Shown piece by piece: positions 26,356-35,949 of a stretch of DNA of 64,000 bases. The DNA is from Winogradskyella luteola. GTDB taxonomy: Bacteria > Bacteroidota > Bacteroidia > Flavobacteriales > Flavobacteriaceae. The stretch is taken from positions 186,001 through 250,000 of the forward strand of contig NZ_JAGSPD010000006.1 in NCBI RefSeq assembly GCF_019203985.1, read 5' to 3'. The position numbers were made by a program, and so were the translations under genes. Below the pieces are notes generated by a model, which saw only the letters and a program-made list of their open reading frames with translations, did not search any database and had not been told where the DNA came from. Position 1 is the first letter of the stretch, and the number at the start of each line of letters is the position of its first letter.

Positions 26356-29166
26356 TTAAATCTCTAAAATGTAGTTTGTGAGGCTTTGTTCGTGGTCTAA
26401 TCCCATCTTTTTACGCAAACGATAGCGTTTAACTTCTACACTTTTATGTGAAATATTAAGTAATGGCGCGATTTCTTTTGAAGATAAATTTAAGCGCAGA
26501 TAAGCACATAATCTTAAATCATTTGGAGTAATTGACGGATGGAGCGATTTAACTTTTTTCATAAAGTCCTTATCCACATTATTAAAAGCCTCTTCAAATA
26601 GCTTCCAGTCGTTGGTGTCGTTTAAATTTGAATTAATGAGCTTAATCACCTTTTTAAAATCATCTAACGATTTACCCCTGGATAATTCTTCTTTAATAGT
26701 ATTAAGGAACTCATTACGCTTTACTAAATTCATTGTTGCAATTCCTAACTCTCTGTTTTTGTTTTCAATATCCAGCTGCAAGTTCTCGTTCTTAAATTCC
26801 ATTAATTGCCGTTGATTTTCCAACTGCTTTAACTCTAACTCTCGTCCCTTTTTCTCAATAAGCTTATGTTTTTGCTTTTTGTAATAACGTATGTTTAAAT
26901 ACTGTGTAATTAGTGCCAAGAACAAGAATGACAAAACATATAATGTAATAGCCAATGGCTTTAGGTACCAGGGTTTATCAATAGAAAAAGTATAAGATAG
27001 CACATTGTTAGTAACAACACCACCAGTTATTGCCCTTGCTTCAAAACTATAACTCCCATAAGGCAGGTTTTCGAAAAACACTTCTGAATCTGTTGACCAG
27101 GCACTCCATTCGTCATAAATACCCAATAATCTATATTGGTATTTTGAAGATGAGAGTTTATCATAATCGGTAACACTATACTTAAACTTAAGGCTGTTAT
27201 TTTTGTTTGATAATTCTAAATCCTCCTTATTCAAATCTATTGGTACCAATTCGCTGTGAAACGAACCATAAGACACCTCGTTTAAATAAATTTTATCAGA
27301 ATTTTGCTGAAGTTTATTCAAGTTAATAATGAAATAACCATCAGTGGTACCAAATAAATAGTTTCCATCACCTAGATTGAGCAGGTCCTCAAATCCGGTC
27401 TTATTACTTCTTAGTTTGCTCGGAATGGATATGGTGTTTACATCGGGCTTATTTGACAACTTACCCGTTTCGATATATATAATTTCGTTATTATTGAATC
27501 CCCAAAGTCTGTCACCTTTTTTATCGTTAATGAGTTTACCCGACAAGTATTTTTCTTGACTCAAAAATGTACTCAATAGACTATCTTTTTCAAACCACTG
27601 TTTATCTTCGTTATAGCGATAAACACCCTCCTTATAGCTATAATAAATTGAATTGTTAAACTTTGCTATACTTGATTTTACACCTTGTTTTACTGCTATT
27701 TTTTTATAATTCAACACGTTAGTATAAGTACTGTCAATTTCTATTTTGTAAACCCCTTTATGCTCATGACTTACCAACACTTCATTTACACCTGAAAATT
27801 CAATATATCGCGAAGAAATATCAAAACCATTTATTTTATTTCGATATTGCCATTCATTATTAGTTATCTTTTCTAAAATGCTTAAACCTCTATAATTGCC
27901 TTGTATTAAAAGGTTAGGTTTACCTTCAATTTCCTTTATTTTCCAAGTCCCTTTTTCTTCTGAAATTTTTTGGGCTCTATCTTTATTGATTATAAAAGTT
28001 CCCTTGTCATGACCACAAAACAATGTGCCTTGCAAAATTTTTAAGAACCATACTTGACCTTCTGTACCAGAAACAAACTTAAAACTTGACTGTGAATCCA
28101 ACGTTTTGTAAAACAACCCTTGGTTAGTTCCTAAATACAGATTTTCATTTGTTTTTACAGAGGCGTAAATTGTACCCAACGTCCCTTGTTTGTCTTTATA
28201 AACTTTATAAGGTGAATTTAAATTTATGACATTCACCCCATTATCTAAGCCCAGCCAAACATTGCCATCGGCATCTTCTTTAATCGATAGTACTGTATTG
28301 TTACTTAAGCCAGAAGATTTATTGATTTTTAGAATAGTATTGCCTTTATTATCTAATTGAATGATGCCATTAGATATCGTACCAAGCATAAAGCTTCCGT
28401 CCCTAAGTTTTGTGCTACTATATAAACTTACGTTAGATAAATCATTTTCGGCATAATTGCACTTTTTAACCTTGTTGTTCTGAAACTCATAAAACCCATC
28501 CTCTTTGGTTAAAAATAATAGTGTGTTCTGATTATCGAATATATTTATAATCTCAATATTATCAGTGCTTAAGTACGAGGTAACAAAGACTTCTTTTCCA
28601 TTTTCTATCTTAAAAACGCCAACTCCATTTTTTTGAAAATAGATGGTTTCATTCACTTTGTACATTTTGTTGATTCTAGACTCGGACTCAATGACCCTAA
28701 CACTTTCATCTAATGCATTATAAATGTATATTCTATCTAGAGATTGAAATAAGATGAATCCTTCTATATCTATAATACCCCAAAATTCTTCATCTTCCTT
28801 AATTTTAAAGGTTTTGTTCTTAGTTAAAGATTTATAAAAAAGACCCCCGTATTCATTTTTTGTCCAAAATCCAAAATCCATATAACCTCCAGAATAGATT
28901 CTACCCTCAACGACGTGTACTGATCTTAAAATATCATTATTAGGAGATTCGTACAATTGCCAATAAGCACCATTATATTCTAAAAGTCCTTTATTGTTAG
29001 CCACATAAATAAAATCGTTTTCACTTTGTGATACACTCCAATTTTGGTCTTCTGCATTATAATCTTGAGGAGTGAAAACCTGAATAGGAGGCACCTCTTG
29101 CGACTGAATATTCAGTGCTATTAAACATAATGAAAAACGAAGGATCTTTCTGATTAAGCGCATCAA
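26356..29166 (-). CDS. SusR-like membrane regulator: beta-propeller, Y_Y_Y and LuxR-type HTH (copy 1)
   Basis: A 936-residue one-component regulator with signal peptide (about 1-22), a periplasmic propeller of two-component-regulator repeats (NTVLSIKEDADGNVWLGLDNGVNVI is one; partial), a Y_Y_Y domain (YQYRLLGIYDEWSAW ... LPYGSYSFEARA; partial), one transmembrane helix near 735-760, a cytosolic coiled coil and a C-terminal HTH (LSSKEIAPLLNISHKSVEVK). No histidine kinase or receiver domain is present. Such proteins sense oligosaccharides in the periplasm and activate PUL genes. It sits directly upstream of the hydrolase-barrel operon in the same direction and is paralogous to the regulator at 39321. 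Confidence 0.9.
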   Translation of the reverse strand: MMRLIRKILRFSLCLIALNIQSQEVPPIQVFTPQDYNAEDQNWSVSQSENDFIYVANNKGLLEYNGAYWQLYESPNNDILRSVHVVEGRIYSGGYMDFGFWTKNEYGGLFYKSLTKNKTFKIKEDEEFWGIIDIEGFILFQSLDRIYIYNALDESVRVIESESRINKMYKVNETIYFQKNGVGVFKIENGKEVFVTSYLSTDNIEIINIFDNQNTLLFLTKEDGFYEFQNNKVKKCNYAENDLSNVSLYSSTKLRDGSFMLGTISNGIIQLDNKGNTILKINKSSGLSNNTVLSIKEDADGNVWLGLDNGVNVINLNSPYKVYKDKQGTLGTIYASVKTNENLYLGTNQGLFYKTLDSQSSFKFVSGTEGQVWFLKILQGTLFCGHDKGTFIINKDRAQKISEEKGTWKIKEIEGKPNLLIQGNYRGLSILEKITNNEWQYRNKINGFDISSRYIEFSGVNEVLVSHEHKGVYKIEIDSTYTNVLNYKKIAVKQGVKSSIAKFNNSIYYSYKEGVYRYNEDKQWFEKDSLLSTFLSQEKYLSGKLINDKKGDRLWGFNNNEIIYIETGKLSNKPDVNTISIPSKLRSNKTGFEDLLNLGDGNYLFGTTDGYFIINLNKLQQNSDKIYLNEVSYGSFHSELVPIDLNKEDLELSNKNNSLKFKYSVTDYDKLSSSKYQYRLLGIYDEWSAWSTDSEVFFENLPYGSYSFEARAITGGVVTNNVLSYTFSIDKPWYLKPLAITLYVLSFLFLALITQYLNIRYYKKQKHKLIEKKGRELELKQLENQRQLMEFKNENLQLDIENKNRELGIATMNLVKRNEFLNTIKEELSRGKSLDDFKKVIKLINSNLNDTNDWKLFEEAFNNVDKDFMKKVKSLHPSITPNDLRLCAYLRLNLSSKEIAPLLNISHKSVEVKRYRLRKKMGLDHEQSLTNYILEI

Positions 29167-29399
29167 TCAATACGATGTTAATAACCTCTACCTATGCCTT
29201 AGTATTTTGACAAAACACGGTTTATTGTACAATGTTAAGGTACTAATATAAGTAAATAAAAGGATTAACCCATATTTGTAGAGGTCGTGTAGTAACTAAA
29301 CATAGAGAAATATGAACAGGTTAAATACAAACTACTTATTAATATGCTTGAAATTGACCTTTATATCTGTTAAAGTTGCACAGCTAGTCAATGCTATTA

Positions 29400-31760
29400 T
29401 CAAAAAACTGTAAACGTTTCTTTTAACTCTGCAAGTGAGCTTCCACCAACCCAAACATTAAATATGCCTGGTTCTACTTCCCATTTTTTGTTAGCCGTAT
29501 AAAATTGAAGCATTTTGGCATTTATTTTAAAGTTAACAACTTTAGATTCTCCAGCTTTCAAATTTATTTTTTTGAAACCTCTTAATTCCTTTACTGGCCT
29601 AATGAGACTCCCTACTAAATCCCTTATATATAATTGCACTACTTCATGTCCTTCTCTACCACCTATATTGGTAACCTTTACAGATAGATTTATTTCTCCA
29701 TCAATTGGTATTTCCGCTTGATCCAAATTTAAATTACTATACTTAAATTCTGTATAACTTAAGCCAAATCCAAATGGATAAAGTGCTGTTGAGGGAGCAT
29801 CTCTATAACCTGAAGATGTCACTCTATTTTTTACCGGCGGTCTTCCCGTATTTTTATGATTGTAGTAAATTGGTTCTTGACCAACATTGTGTGGAAATGA
29901 TATAGGCAACTTTCCTGAGGGATTATAGTCACCAAAAACCACATCTGCTATGGCATTACCAGATTCCGAACCTAAATGCCAGCATTCGAGAATAGAAGGA
30001 ACAATCTCTGAGGGCTCACTAAGATCCATTGGGCGACCGTTCATTAAAATAATAATGATATTATCATTAACTTTTTTAATCGCTTTTAATAATTCTAATT
30101 GAAGTCCAAAGAAACCAATAGATGTCTGGCTTCTACCTTCGCCTGTTTGGTATGCATCTTCACCTATAGCCAGTAATACAAAATCTGCTTTCTTTGCGAC
30201 TTCTACAGCTTCAAGAATACCCGAACGATCATCTTTATTAAATTTCAACGGACGTGAAAATTGATTTTCCCCAGCTTCAACGGTTGGAATAGTTAGGTCA
30301 ACTCCTTTTTCATAATAAATTTTTGTGCTTTTACCTACAGCTTGTTTTACACCCTCCAATAACGACACTGCGCTGTTGTATTTGCCTTTGGCTCTCCAAT
30401 TTCCCAACGGGGAATTTTTATCGTTTGCCAATGGTCCAATTACTGCAATACTTTTAATGTTTTTGGATAATGGCAATAAATCATTATCATTTTTAAGTAA
30501 GACGATAGACCTTTTTGCAACTTCTCTTGCTATGGATAAATGTTCTGGTGTATAAATTGCTTCTTGCTCTCTTTGGTTATTACAGTATTTGTATGGGTCA
30601 TCAAACAATCCCAATTGAAACTTTATTCTCAACACACGCCTTACCGCATCATCAATAGTTTTAATTGACACCTTTTTTTTAGCTATCAAGGGTTTTAATG
30701 CGGCCTCGTAGGTATAAGACTCCATATCCATATCGCTACCGGCATTTATGGCAAGTTCTGCTGCATGCATTTTATCTTCAGCATATCCATGGGTCATCAT
30801 TTCATGGATACTTCCCCAATCTGAAACTACAAACCCTTTCCAGTTCCATTTACCTTTTAAAAGATCCCTTTGTAACATTTTATGGCCAGTTGCTGGAATC
30901 CCGTCAATATCATTAAAAGCATTCATAAAGGTTGCTACGCCAGTTTTTGCAGCAGCCTCAAAAGGTGGCAATATGGTATTGTGCAGCTCAAACTCACCAA
31001 TGTTAGCTGTATTATATTCTCTACCTCCTTCTGCAAATCCATAACCTGCAAAATGCTTTGCACAAGCCGCAACGGTACTAACATCAGATAAGTCTTTTCC
31101 TTGATAGCCATTTATTCTTGCTACTCCAATTTGAGTTGTTAAGTAAGTATCCTCACCAGCTCCTTCCATGACTCTTCCCCAGCGTGCATCTCTTGAAATA
31201 TCTAGAACTGGTGCAAATGTCCAGTTTAAACCTGATGCTGCAGCTTCTTTAGCGGCTATTGACGCAGATCGTTCTATCATTTCTAAATCCCAGCTTGCAC
31301 TTTCACCCAACGGAATGGGAAATATAGTTTTATAACCATGTATAACATCGTAAGCAAAGATTAATGGTATTTTTAATCTAGAATGCTCCATTACAATTTT
31401 TTGAGTCTCACGAATGGATGCAACCGAGGTTATATTTAACATTGAGCCGACCTCTCCTTTTTTCAATTTCTCTAATTTGTATTGATCCTTTTTAGATGAA
31501 GATGGGCCAGTGATATCCCTGCTACCACTATATTGAACTAATTGCCCTATCTTTTCATTAGGTTGCATTAGGGCTAATACGGAGTCTACTTTTCGCTCTA
31601 TTACACTGTCTATTAATGTTATATTTTCTTTAGTGCCAGATTTTGATTTATTTTCAACCACACTATTTTGGGCGCAGAAAGTCGTATGACTTATCAGTAA
31701 GATTATAATGAGTTTTATAGCAATTACAATTTTGAAAAAGAAAAATGACGATGAATTCAT
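29400..31760 (-). CDS. bglX: GH3-family beta-glucosidase (BglX-like)
   Basis: A 786-residue exported beta-glucosidase with a hydrophobic signal segment (about 10-29) and the full GH3 layout: N-terminal TIM barrel, alpha/beta sandwich and C-terminal fibronectin-III-like domain. The nucleophile is Asp314 in GFVVSDWGS; the KHFAGYG and DMDMESYTYE motifs are also typical, as is the end FGFGLSYTEF. It releases glucose from non-reducing ends of beta-glucan oligosaccharides in the periplasm. It is 13 bases after the EEP gene and ends the susC-susD operon. The gap behind it (29167-29399) holds only the promoter-side region of the next regulator's end and nothing else recognisable. Confidence 0.93.
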   Translation of the reverse strand: MNSSSFFFFKIVIAIKLIIILLISHTTFCAQNSVVENKSKSGTKENITLIDSVIERKVDSVLALMQPNEKIGQLVQYSGSRDITGPSSSKKDQYKLEKLKKGEVGSMLNITSVASIRETQKIVMEHSRLKIPLIFAYDVIHGYKTIFPIPLGESASWDLEMIERSASIAAKEAAASGLNWTFAPVLDISRDARWGRVMEGAGEDTYLTTQIGVARINGYQGKDLSDVSTVAACAKHFAGYGFAEGGREYNTANIGEFELHNTILPPFEAAAKTGVATFMNAFNDIDGIPATGHKMLQRDLLKGKWNWKGFVVSDWGSIHEMMTHGYAEDKMHAAELAINAGSDMDMESYTYEAALKPLIAKKKVSIKTIDDAVRRVLRIKFQLGLFDDPYKYCNNQREQEAIYTPEHLSIAREVAKRSIVLLKNDNDLLPLSKNIKSIAVIGPLANDKNSPLGNWRAKGKYNSAVSLLEGVKQAVGKSTKIYYEKGVDLTIPTVEAGENQFSRPLKFNKDDRSGILEAVEVAKKADFVLLAIGEDAYQTGEGRSQTSIGFFGLQLELLKAIKKVNDNIIIILMNGRPMDLSEPSEIVPSILECWHLGSESGNAIADVVFGDYNPSGKLPISFPHNVGQEPIYYNHKNTGRPPVKNRVTSSGYRDAPSTALYPFGFGLSYTEFKYSNLNLDQAEIPIDGEINLSVKVTNIGGREGHEVVQLYIRDLVGSLIRPVKELRGFKKINLKAGESKVVNFKINAKMLQFYTANKKWEVEPGIFNVWVGGSSLAELKETFTVF

Positions 31761-31773
31761 GATAATAAATGAA

Positions 31774-32646
31774 TCATTTAAGTATTAATTCTACAAAAAC
31801 AGGAAAGTGATCTGATGGAAATTTAAAATCTACAGCAGTCGTAAAAACTGCATATTTCTCTACTTTAGGCATAGCAGATTTTGAAAGCAAGATATAATCA
31901 ATACGTCTATTGGATGGTTCATTATATCTAAAGCCATTAAAAGTTCCATCATTGCCAAAACTGATTTTTGCAATATCCTTGGCATCAACGAGTGCTTCTT
32001 TTGTCGCTTTTATAACGTCGCTATCAGGCTCAACATTAAGGTCACCCATTAAAACTACAGGATGATTATTTTTGTTTAAATCTTCTATTTTTTTTAGAAT
32101 GAGCTTTACACTTTCTTTTCTTGCTTTAGCCCCTACATGGTCAAAATGCGTATTGAAGACCCAAAATTTTTTCCCATTACTTAAGGAAGAAAACAACCCA
32201 TAGGTACAAATTCTAGGCAAGGCAGCGTCCCAACCTTTGGACATTGTATCTGGAGTTTCTGACAACCAAAATGTATCATACACATCAACTTTTAATGTTT
32301 TACTATTATAATAGATAGCAGAATGTTCTCCATTACTACCTCCATCTCTACCTTCTCCAAAAGACTTGTAATCCATTAAAGCTTTGTTAAGATCTTCTAT
32401 TTGATTTGGCAAGGCCTCTTGAACGCCTAAAACATCAGGGCTTAAAAAACGTATTTGTGAGCTTAAGAATGCTTTTCTGTGAGACCAGGCATTTTCTTTA
32501 TCATTTTCAGTATCTAATCGAATATTGTAAGTCATAACCTTGACCGTTACAGTATTTGATCCAACCTTAGTAGTTAGAGTTTTACTATTCTCACAAGTAA
32601 AAACGGTAAATAGTAATAGCATTGTAAATAGACCCTTTAATTTCAT
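31774..32646 (-). CDS. Endonuclease/exonuclease/phosphatase-family lipoprotein
   Basis: A 290-residue lipoprotein (lipobox TVFTC, Cys18) of the EEP/DNase I-like superfamily. The metal and catalytic motifs are complete: MTYNIRLD, GVQEAL, NTHFDHVG, VLMGDLNVEPDSD and SDHFPVFV. Extracytoplasmic members act on phosphodiesters or phosphomonoesters of sugars, lipids or nucleic acids, and their role in PULs is rarely known. Its ATG overlaps the stop of the GDPD-GH16 gene as ATGA, so the two are translationally coupled. Acting on the same phosphorylated substrate is a reasonable inference. Confidence 0.88.
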   Translation of the reverse strand: MKLKGLFTMLLLFTVFTCENSKTLTTKVGSNTVTVKVMTYNIRLDTENDKENAWSHRKAFLSSQIRFLSPDVLGVQEALPNQIEDLNKALMDYKSFGEGRDGGSNGEHSAIYYNSKTLKVDVYDTFWLSETPDTMSKGWDAALPRICTYGLFSSLSNGKKFWVFNTHFDHVGAKARKESVKLILKKIEDLNKNNHPVVLMGDLNVEPDSDVIKATKEALVDAKDIAKISFGNDGTFNGFRYNEPSNRRIDYILLSKSAMPKVEKYAVFTTAVDFKFPSDHFPVFVELILK

Positions 32647-34217
32647 GATTCGTTTTGTTTTTGAAAAACTCTCACGTAATTCACTAGCATTTTGTTAGGG
32701 AAAGCTGTATCGTCTATACCTTTTCTCCCTCCTAACATGCCACCAACAGCTACATTTATTTTGAGATGAAAATCTTGATTAAAAGGCCATTCGTCTGTAG
32801 TTGTATTTTCATTTTCAATACGATTATAGACCTTACCATCTAAAAGAAAACTCATATCAGCTGGCGTCCAGACTAAGCTGTAGGTATGAAACTTATCATA
32901 AGGTTTCTCAATATAAACACGTTTGCCTTTTTGGGTACCTTTCATATGATTATATGCTTTGCTATGTATAGTGCCAAAAATAGAATCTGGATCGAAACCA
33001 ACGTGTTCCATAATATCAATTTCGCCACATTTTGGCCAGCCAATCTCTTCCCAATTTTGGCCAAGCATCCAGAATGCAGGCCATAGACCAATCCCCTCGG
33101 GCAGTTTTGCATTGATATCTATACGCCCATAGGTCCAATCTGCCAAATCTTTTGTAGTAAGACTTGCTGAAGTATAATCTGCGTAGGGTTTTTTGCTAAT
33201 CCAATTAGGTCGGGTTTGGTTAAGGTAATCTGTATTTTCAATCGTTTCTTTGCGCGACTCAATTACAAGATATCCTTTTTCTACTCTTGCATTCTCAAGA
33301 CGATTAGTGTAGTACTGTTTTTCTTGGTTTCTTTTGAAGCCAATTTCATAATTCCACTTTAGAGAATCAGGTTTCCCACTGTAACTAAATTCATCACTCC
33401 ATACCAATTTATATCCTTTCGTGGTTGGGCTCTTTTTCATCCTCTCGAACACCAATTCGGGTTCATTGGTAGTAATGTAGTCAAAACCATTGGCAAGCAA
33501 CCAATCTATATCCTCTGCTTTATTGACTGTCCAAGCATTGAGCTTAAGTCCTAATTCCTTAGAATCTTCAATATAGTTTGGATGTTTTTTAAAAATCGAA
33601 TGATAGTAATCTAGACCATCTATATTATCTGTTTTTAATTTTTGTGGGTTTTTAGAGCCATTTAAATAAAGAACTTTTGCTTTTGGGTCTATCTCTTTGA
33701 TCCTCTGAATAATTCCATAACCAAAACTAATGTAGTAGGACATGTAAGATTCTGCCCCTAACTCCTTTACTATAGCAAGGGTTTTCTCTGCCATTAACTT
33801 GCTTCTTTCTTTTATTCTAGAGGGTTTGATTTCACAGACCATACCTGTAGAATCATTATCTTTCATACCAGCCTCAATGTAATCTCTTAAGGTTGGTAAT
33901 TTTTCGCCATTAGATAACTTATGCTTAGCTAATTCATCATAAGTATTTTCTTCTATGATAAGACCTTTATAGTCTGCATCGTGAGTTACAATTAAAATAT
34001 TATCTTTTGTCATGCGCACATCAAATTCAGATCCTGTGCAATTCAATTCTATGGCATATCTTAATGCTGCAATAGAGTTTTCTGGAAATCCTTTCGCTTT
34101 CCATGCGCCACGATGAGCAATAACTGGATTATTAGCAAAAACAATAGTTTCCGAATTTTGACCTGTATTGCAAGAACTAAACAGGGCACAGATGAATAAG
34201 AATAAAAAACAGCGCAT
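32643..34217 (-). CDS. Fusion lipoprotein: glycerophosphodiester phosphodiesterase plus GH16 glucanase
   Basis: A 524-residue lipoprotein (lipobox LFSSC, Cys16) with two complete enzyme domains. Residues about 30-262 are a GDPD barrel with HRGAWKAKGFPENS (His35, Arg36), Glu64/Asp66 in SEFDVRMTKD, His79 in VTHD and Glu129 in CEIKPS. Residues about 268-524 are GH16, with Glu399, Asp401 and Glu404 in CGEIDIMEHVG and the GLWPAFWMLG motif of laminarinase-like enzymes. Start at 34217 was chosen because it creates the lipoprotein signal; the frame extends upstream to 34313 without one. It follows susD by 98 bases. The pairing suggests action on a glucan carrying phosphodiester groups, but this is inference. 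Confidence 0.9.
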   Translation of the reverse strand: MRCFLFLFICALFSSCNTGQNSETIVFANNPVIAHRGAWKAKGFPENSIAALRYAIELNCTGSEFDVRMTKDNILIVTHDADYKGLIIEENTYDELAKHKLSNGEKLPTLRDYIEAGMKDNDSTGMVCEIKPSRIKERSKLMAEKTLAIVKELGAESYMSYYISFGYGIIQRIKEIDPKAKVLYLNGSKNPQKLKTDNIDGLDYYHSIFKKHPNYIEDSKELGLKLNAWTVNKAEDIDWLLANGFDYITTNEPELVFERMKKSPTTKGYKLVWSDEFSYSGKPDSLKWNYEIGFKRNQEKQYYTNRLENARVEKGYLVIESRKETIENTDYLNQTRPNWISKKPYADYTSASLTTKDLADWTYGRIDINAKLPEGIGLWPAFWMLGQNWEEIGWPKCGEIDIMEHVGFDPDSIFGTIHSKAYNHMKGTQKGKRVYIEKPYDKFHTYSLVWTPADMSFLLDGKVYNRIENENTTTDEWPFNQDFHLKINVAVGGMLGGRKGIDDTAFPNKMLVNYVRVFQKQNES

Positions 34218-34315
34218 ATATACAATTTTAAGTTTATGATTGGTAATCCTAAAAATATAAGGGCAAGATTTACTTGCCCTATATATCTTTAAAAAAACTG
34301 CTAACTCAATCAATT

Positions 34316-35926
34316 TTAATAACCGTCATTCTGTGGGTAACCAGAACCCAACAAATCTAAATCTCTTTGTGCTATTGGCCAATTAATATAATGTGATTGC
34401 CAATTGGTTCTAGGATCTTTAGCTCCTAAATTTGCTGGGAAAAATTCACCATCCCCTGCATAACTGGTAATCTGAAAATCTATAACTTCTTGACCCATTC
34501 TCTTTAACGTAAACCAACGTTGACCCTCAAAAGCAAGTTCTCTTGCGCGCTCGTCTAAAATGGCTTGTTGATCAACACTTGTTAATGGCGCAGCGTTAGC
34601 CCTTAATCTTACGGCGTTGATATATGGTAATGGATCACCAGATGACATCATCATAGCTTCAGCTGCGATTAAATATGTTTCAGCCAATCGGTAAACCATA
34701 ATATTACTTCTATTTCTATAAGAGTCTTCATTGTCATCATCTTCAGCAAATTTTATACAAGAAGGGTGTAGTCTTTGGTAATAACGTTGGTACTGAACAC
34801 CCTCCGGATATTCATCACTGATAGGTTTATAGATATCAATTTCTTGACCTATATTGTCACCTTCATTATAAAAAAACTTTCTTCTAAAATACGTATTATC
34901 ATCTCTGTCATCATTTGGATCTTCTTCTAAAAGGTTCAATAAATATAAGTTTGGTAAAACTCTAGAAAACCCTCTTCCGCCTTGATCAATGTCTTCCTCT
35001 ATACCTGGAATTTGAAAATATTGCGTTACGTAATTAGCATTCATCATGGTTACATCTCCACCTCCTAACAAATCATCTTCTGACTGAATGACAAATAAAG
35101 CTTCAGAATTATCCTTATTGCCTGCAAAAACACCTGCTGTAGTAGGCACTAAACTGTGTGGGCTATCTGGATCTTCAATAACGTCTAATGCTTGATCTTT
35201 TGCTTCTTGCCAGTTACCTTGCCACATCGCAACCTTAGCCTTAACATGCTTTGCTGTACCTTTGGTAACACGACCAAATGTATCTACCCAATCTAAATTC
35301 TCAATGGCAAAATTAAGATCACTATTAATAAGTGCAAAAACATCTTCTTCTGAAGATTTGTCATTGATGACATCGAATGCATTTTCCACAGTCACAGTTT
35401 CTGTATTTATATAAATGTTATTAAACATTCTATATAAGTAGAAATAAGAATGTGCTCTAAAATATTTGGCTTCAGCAATAACTTTTAATCTCACATCTTC
35501 ATCTATACCGTCAATATCTTCTGCTGCATTAATAATGGCAGTTGCTTTGTTAGATATATTATAGAAATGCTTCCAAAATAAAGTAGATACAAAATTGGCA
35601 CCTTGATCTACTGGGGAAATACCCCTTTGATAACGCCCCATTAAACCTGTATAGCCTGTTCTACTAAACGCTAAATCGCTTCGAGACGACATAAGAACTG
35701 CACCCATGTAATCTTCTGTAGCGTTATCATAACGGTCTCTTTCAAACTTATATAAACTCACAACTCCAGACTTTAAACCTTCTTCTGTTGTGAATATATA
35801 ATCTGAATCAATTAATGTACTTGGTTGTTCGTCTAAATAATCATTACAAGACGCTAGCACAAAGACTAACATCAATGAAAAAAGCAGACTCACTTTTAAT
35901 TTTGAATAAAAAAATGTCGTTTTCAT
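34316..35926 (-). CDS. SusD/RagB-family surface glycan-binding lipoprotein
   Basis: A 536-residue SusD homologue (lipobox VLASC, Cys27, then NDYLDEQPS, the standard SusD start). It has the helical TPR-like fold signatures: AEAKYFRAHSYFYLYRMF, YLIAAEAMM, YINAVRLRANA and ILDERARELAFEGQRWFTLKR (only key parts). The RELAFEG/W motif near the C-terminus and final YPQNDGY are characteristic. SusD caps the SusC channel and captures oligosaccharides at the cell surface. It lies 23 bases downstream of susC, and its distance from other SusDs cannot be judged here, so substrate is inferred from the locus. Confidence 0.95.
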   Translation of the reverse strand: MKTTFFYSKLKVSLLFSLMLVFVLASCNDYLDEQPSTLIDSDYIFTTEEGLKSGVVSLYKFERDRYDNATEDYMGAVLMSSRSDLAFSRTGYTGLMGRYQRGISPVDQGANFVSTLFWKHFYNISNKATAIINAAEDIDGIDEDVRLKVIAEAKYFRAHSYFYLYRMFNNIYINTETVTVENAFDVINDKSSEEDVFALINSDLNFAIENLDWVDTFGRVTKGTAKHVKAKVAMWQGNWQEAKDQALDVIEDPDSPHSLVPTTAGVFAGNKDNSEALFVIQSEDDLLGGGDVTMMNANYVTQYFQIPGIEEDIDQGGRGFSRVLPNLYLLNLLEEDPNDDRDDNTYFRRKFFYNEGDNIGQEIDIYKPISDEYPEGVQYQRYYQRLHPSCIKFAEDDDNEDSYRNRSNIMVYRLAETYLIAAEAMMMSSGDPLPYINAVRLRANAAPLTSVDQQAILDERARELAFEGQRWFTLKRMGQEVIDFQITSYAGDGEFFPANLGAKDPRTNWQSHYINWPIAQRDLDLLGSGYPQNDGY

Positions 35927-35949
35927 AATATTGCTCTTTTTTTTAATTT

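Noticed and set aside
29167..29399. Search for a fourth copy of the shared motif near the regulator at 29166
   Set aside because: The closest stretch (GACAAAACACGG at about 29210) lacks the A-tract and second ACA, so it is not counted.
30325..31091. Several overlapping plus-strand ORFs inside the GH3 gene
   Set aside because: They are shadows of a well-supported 786-residue coding frame, with no recognisable domains or starts.
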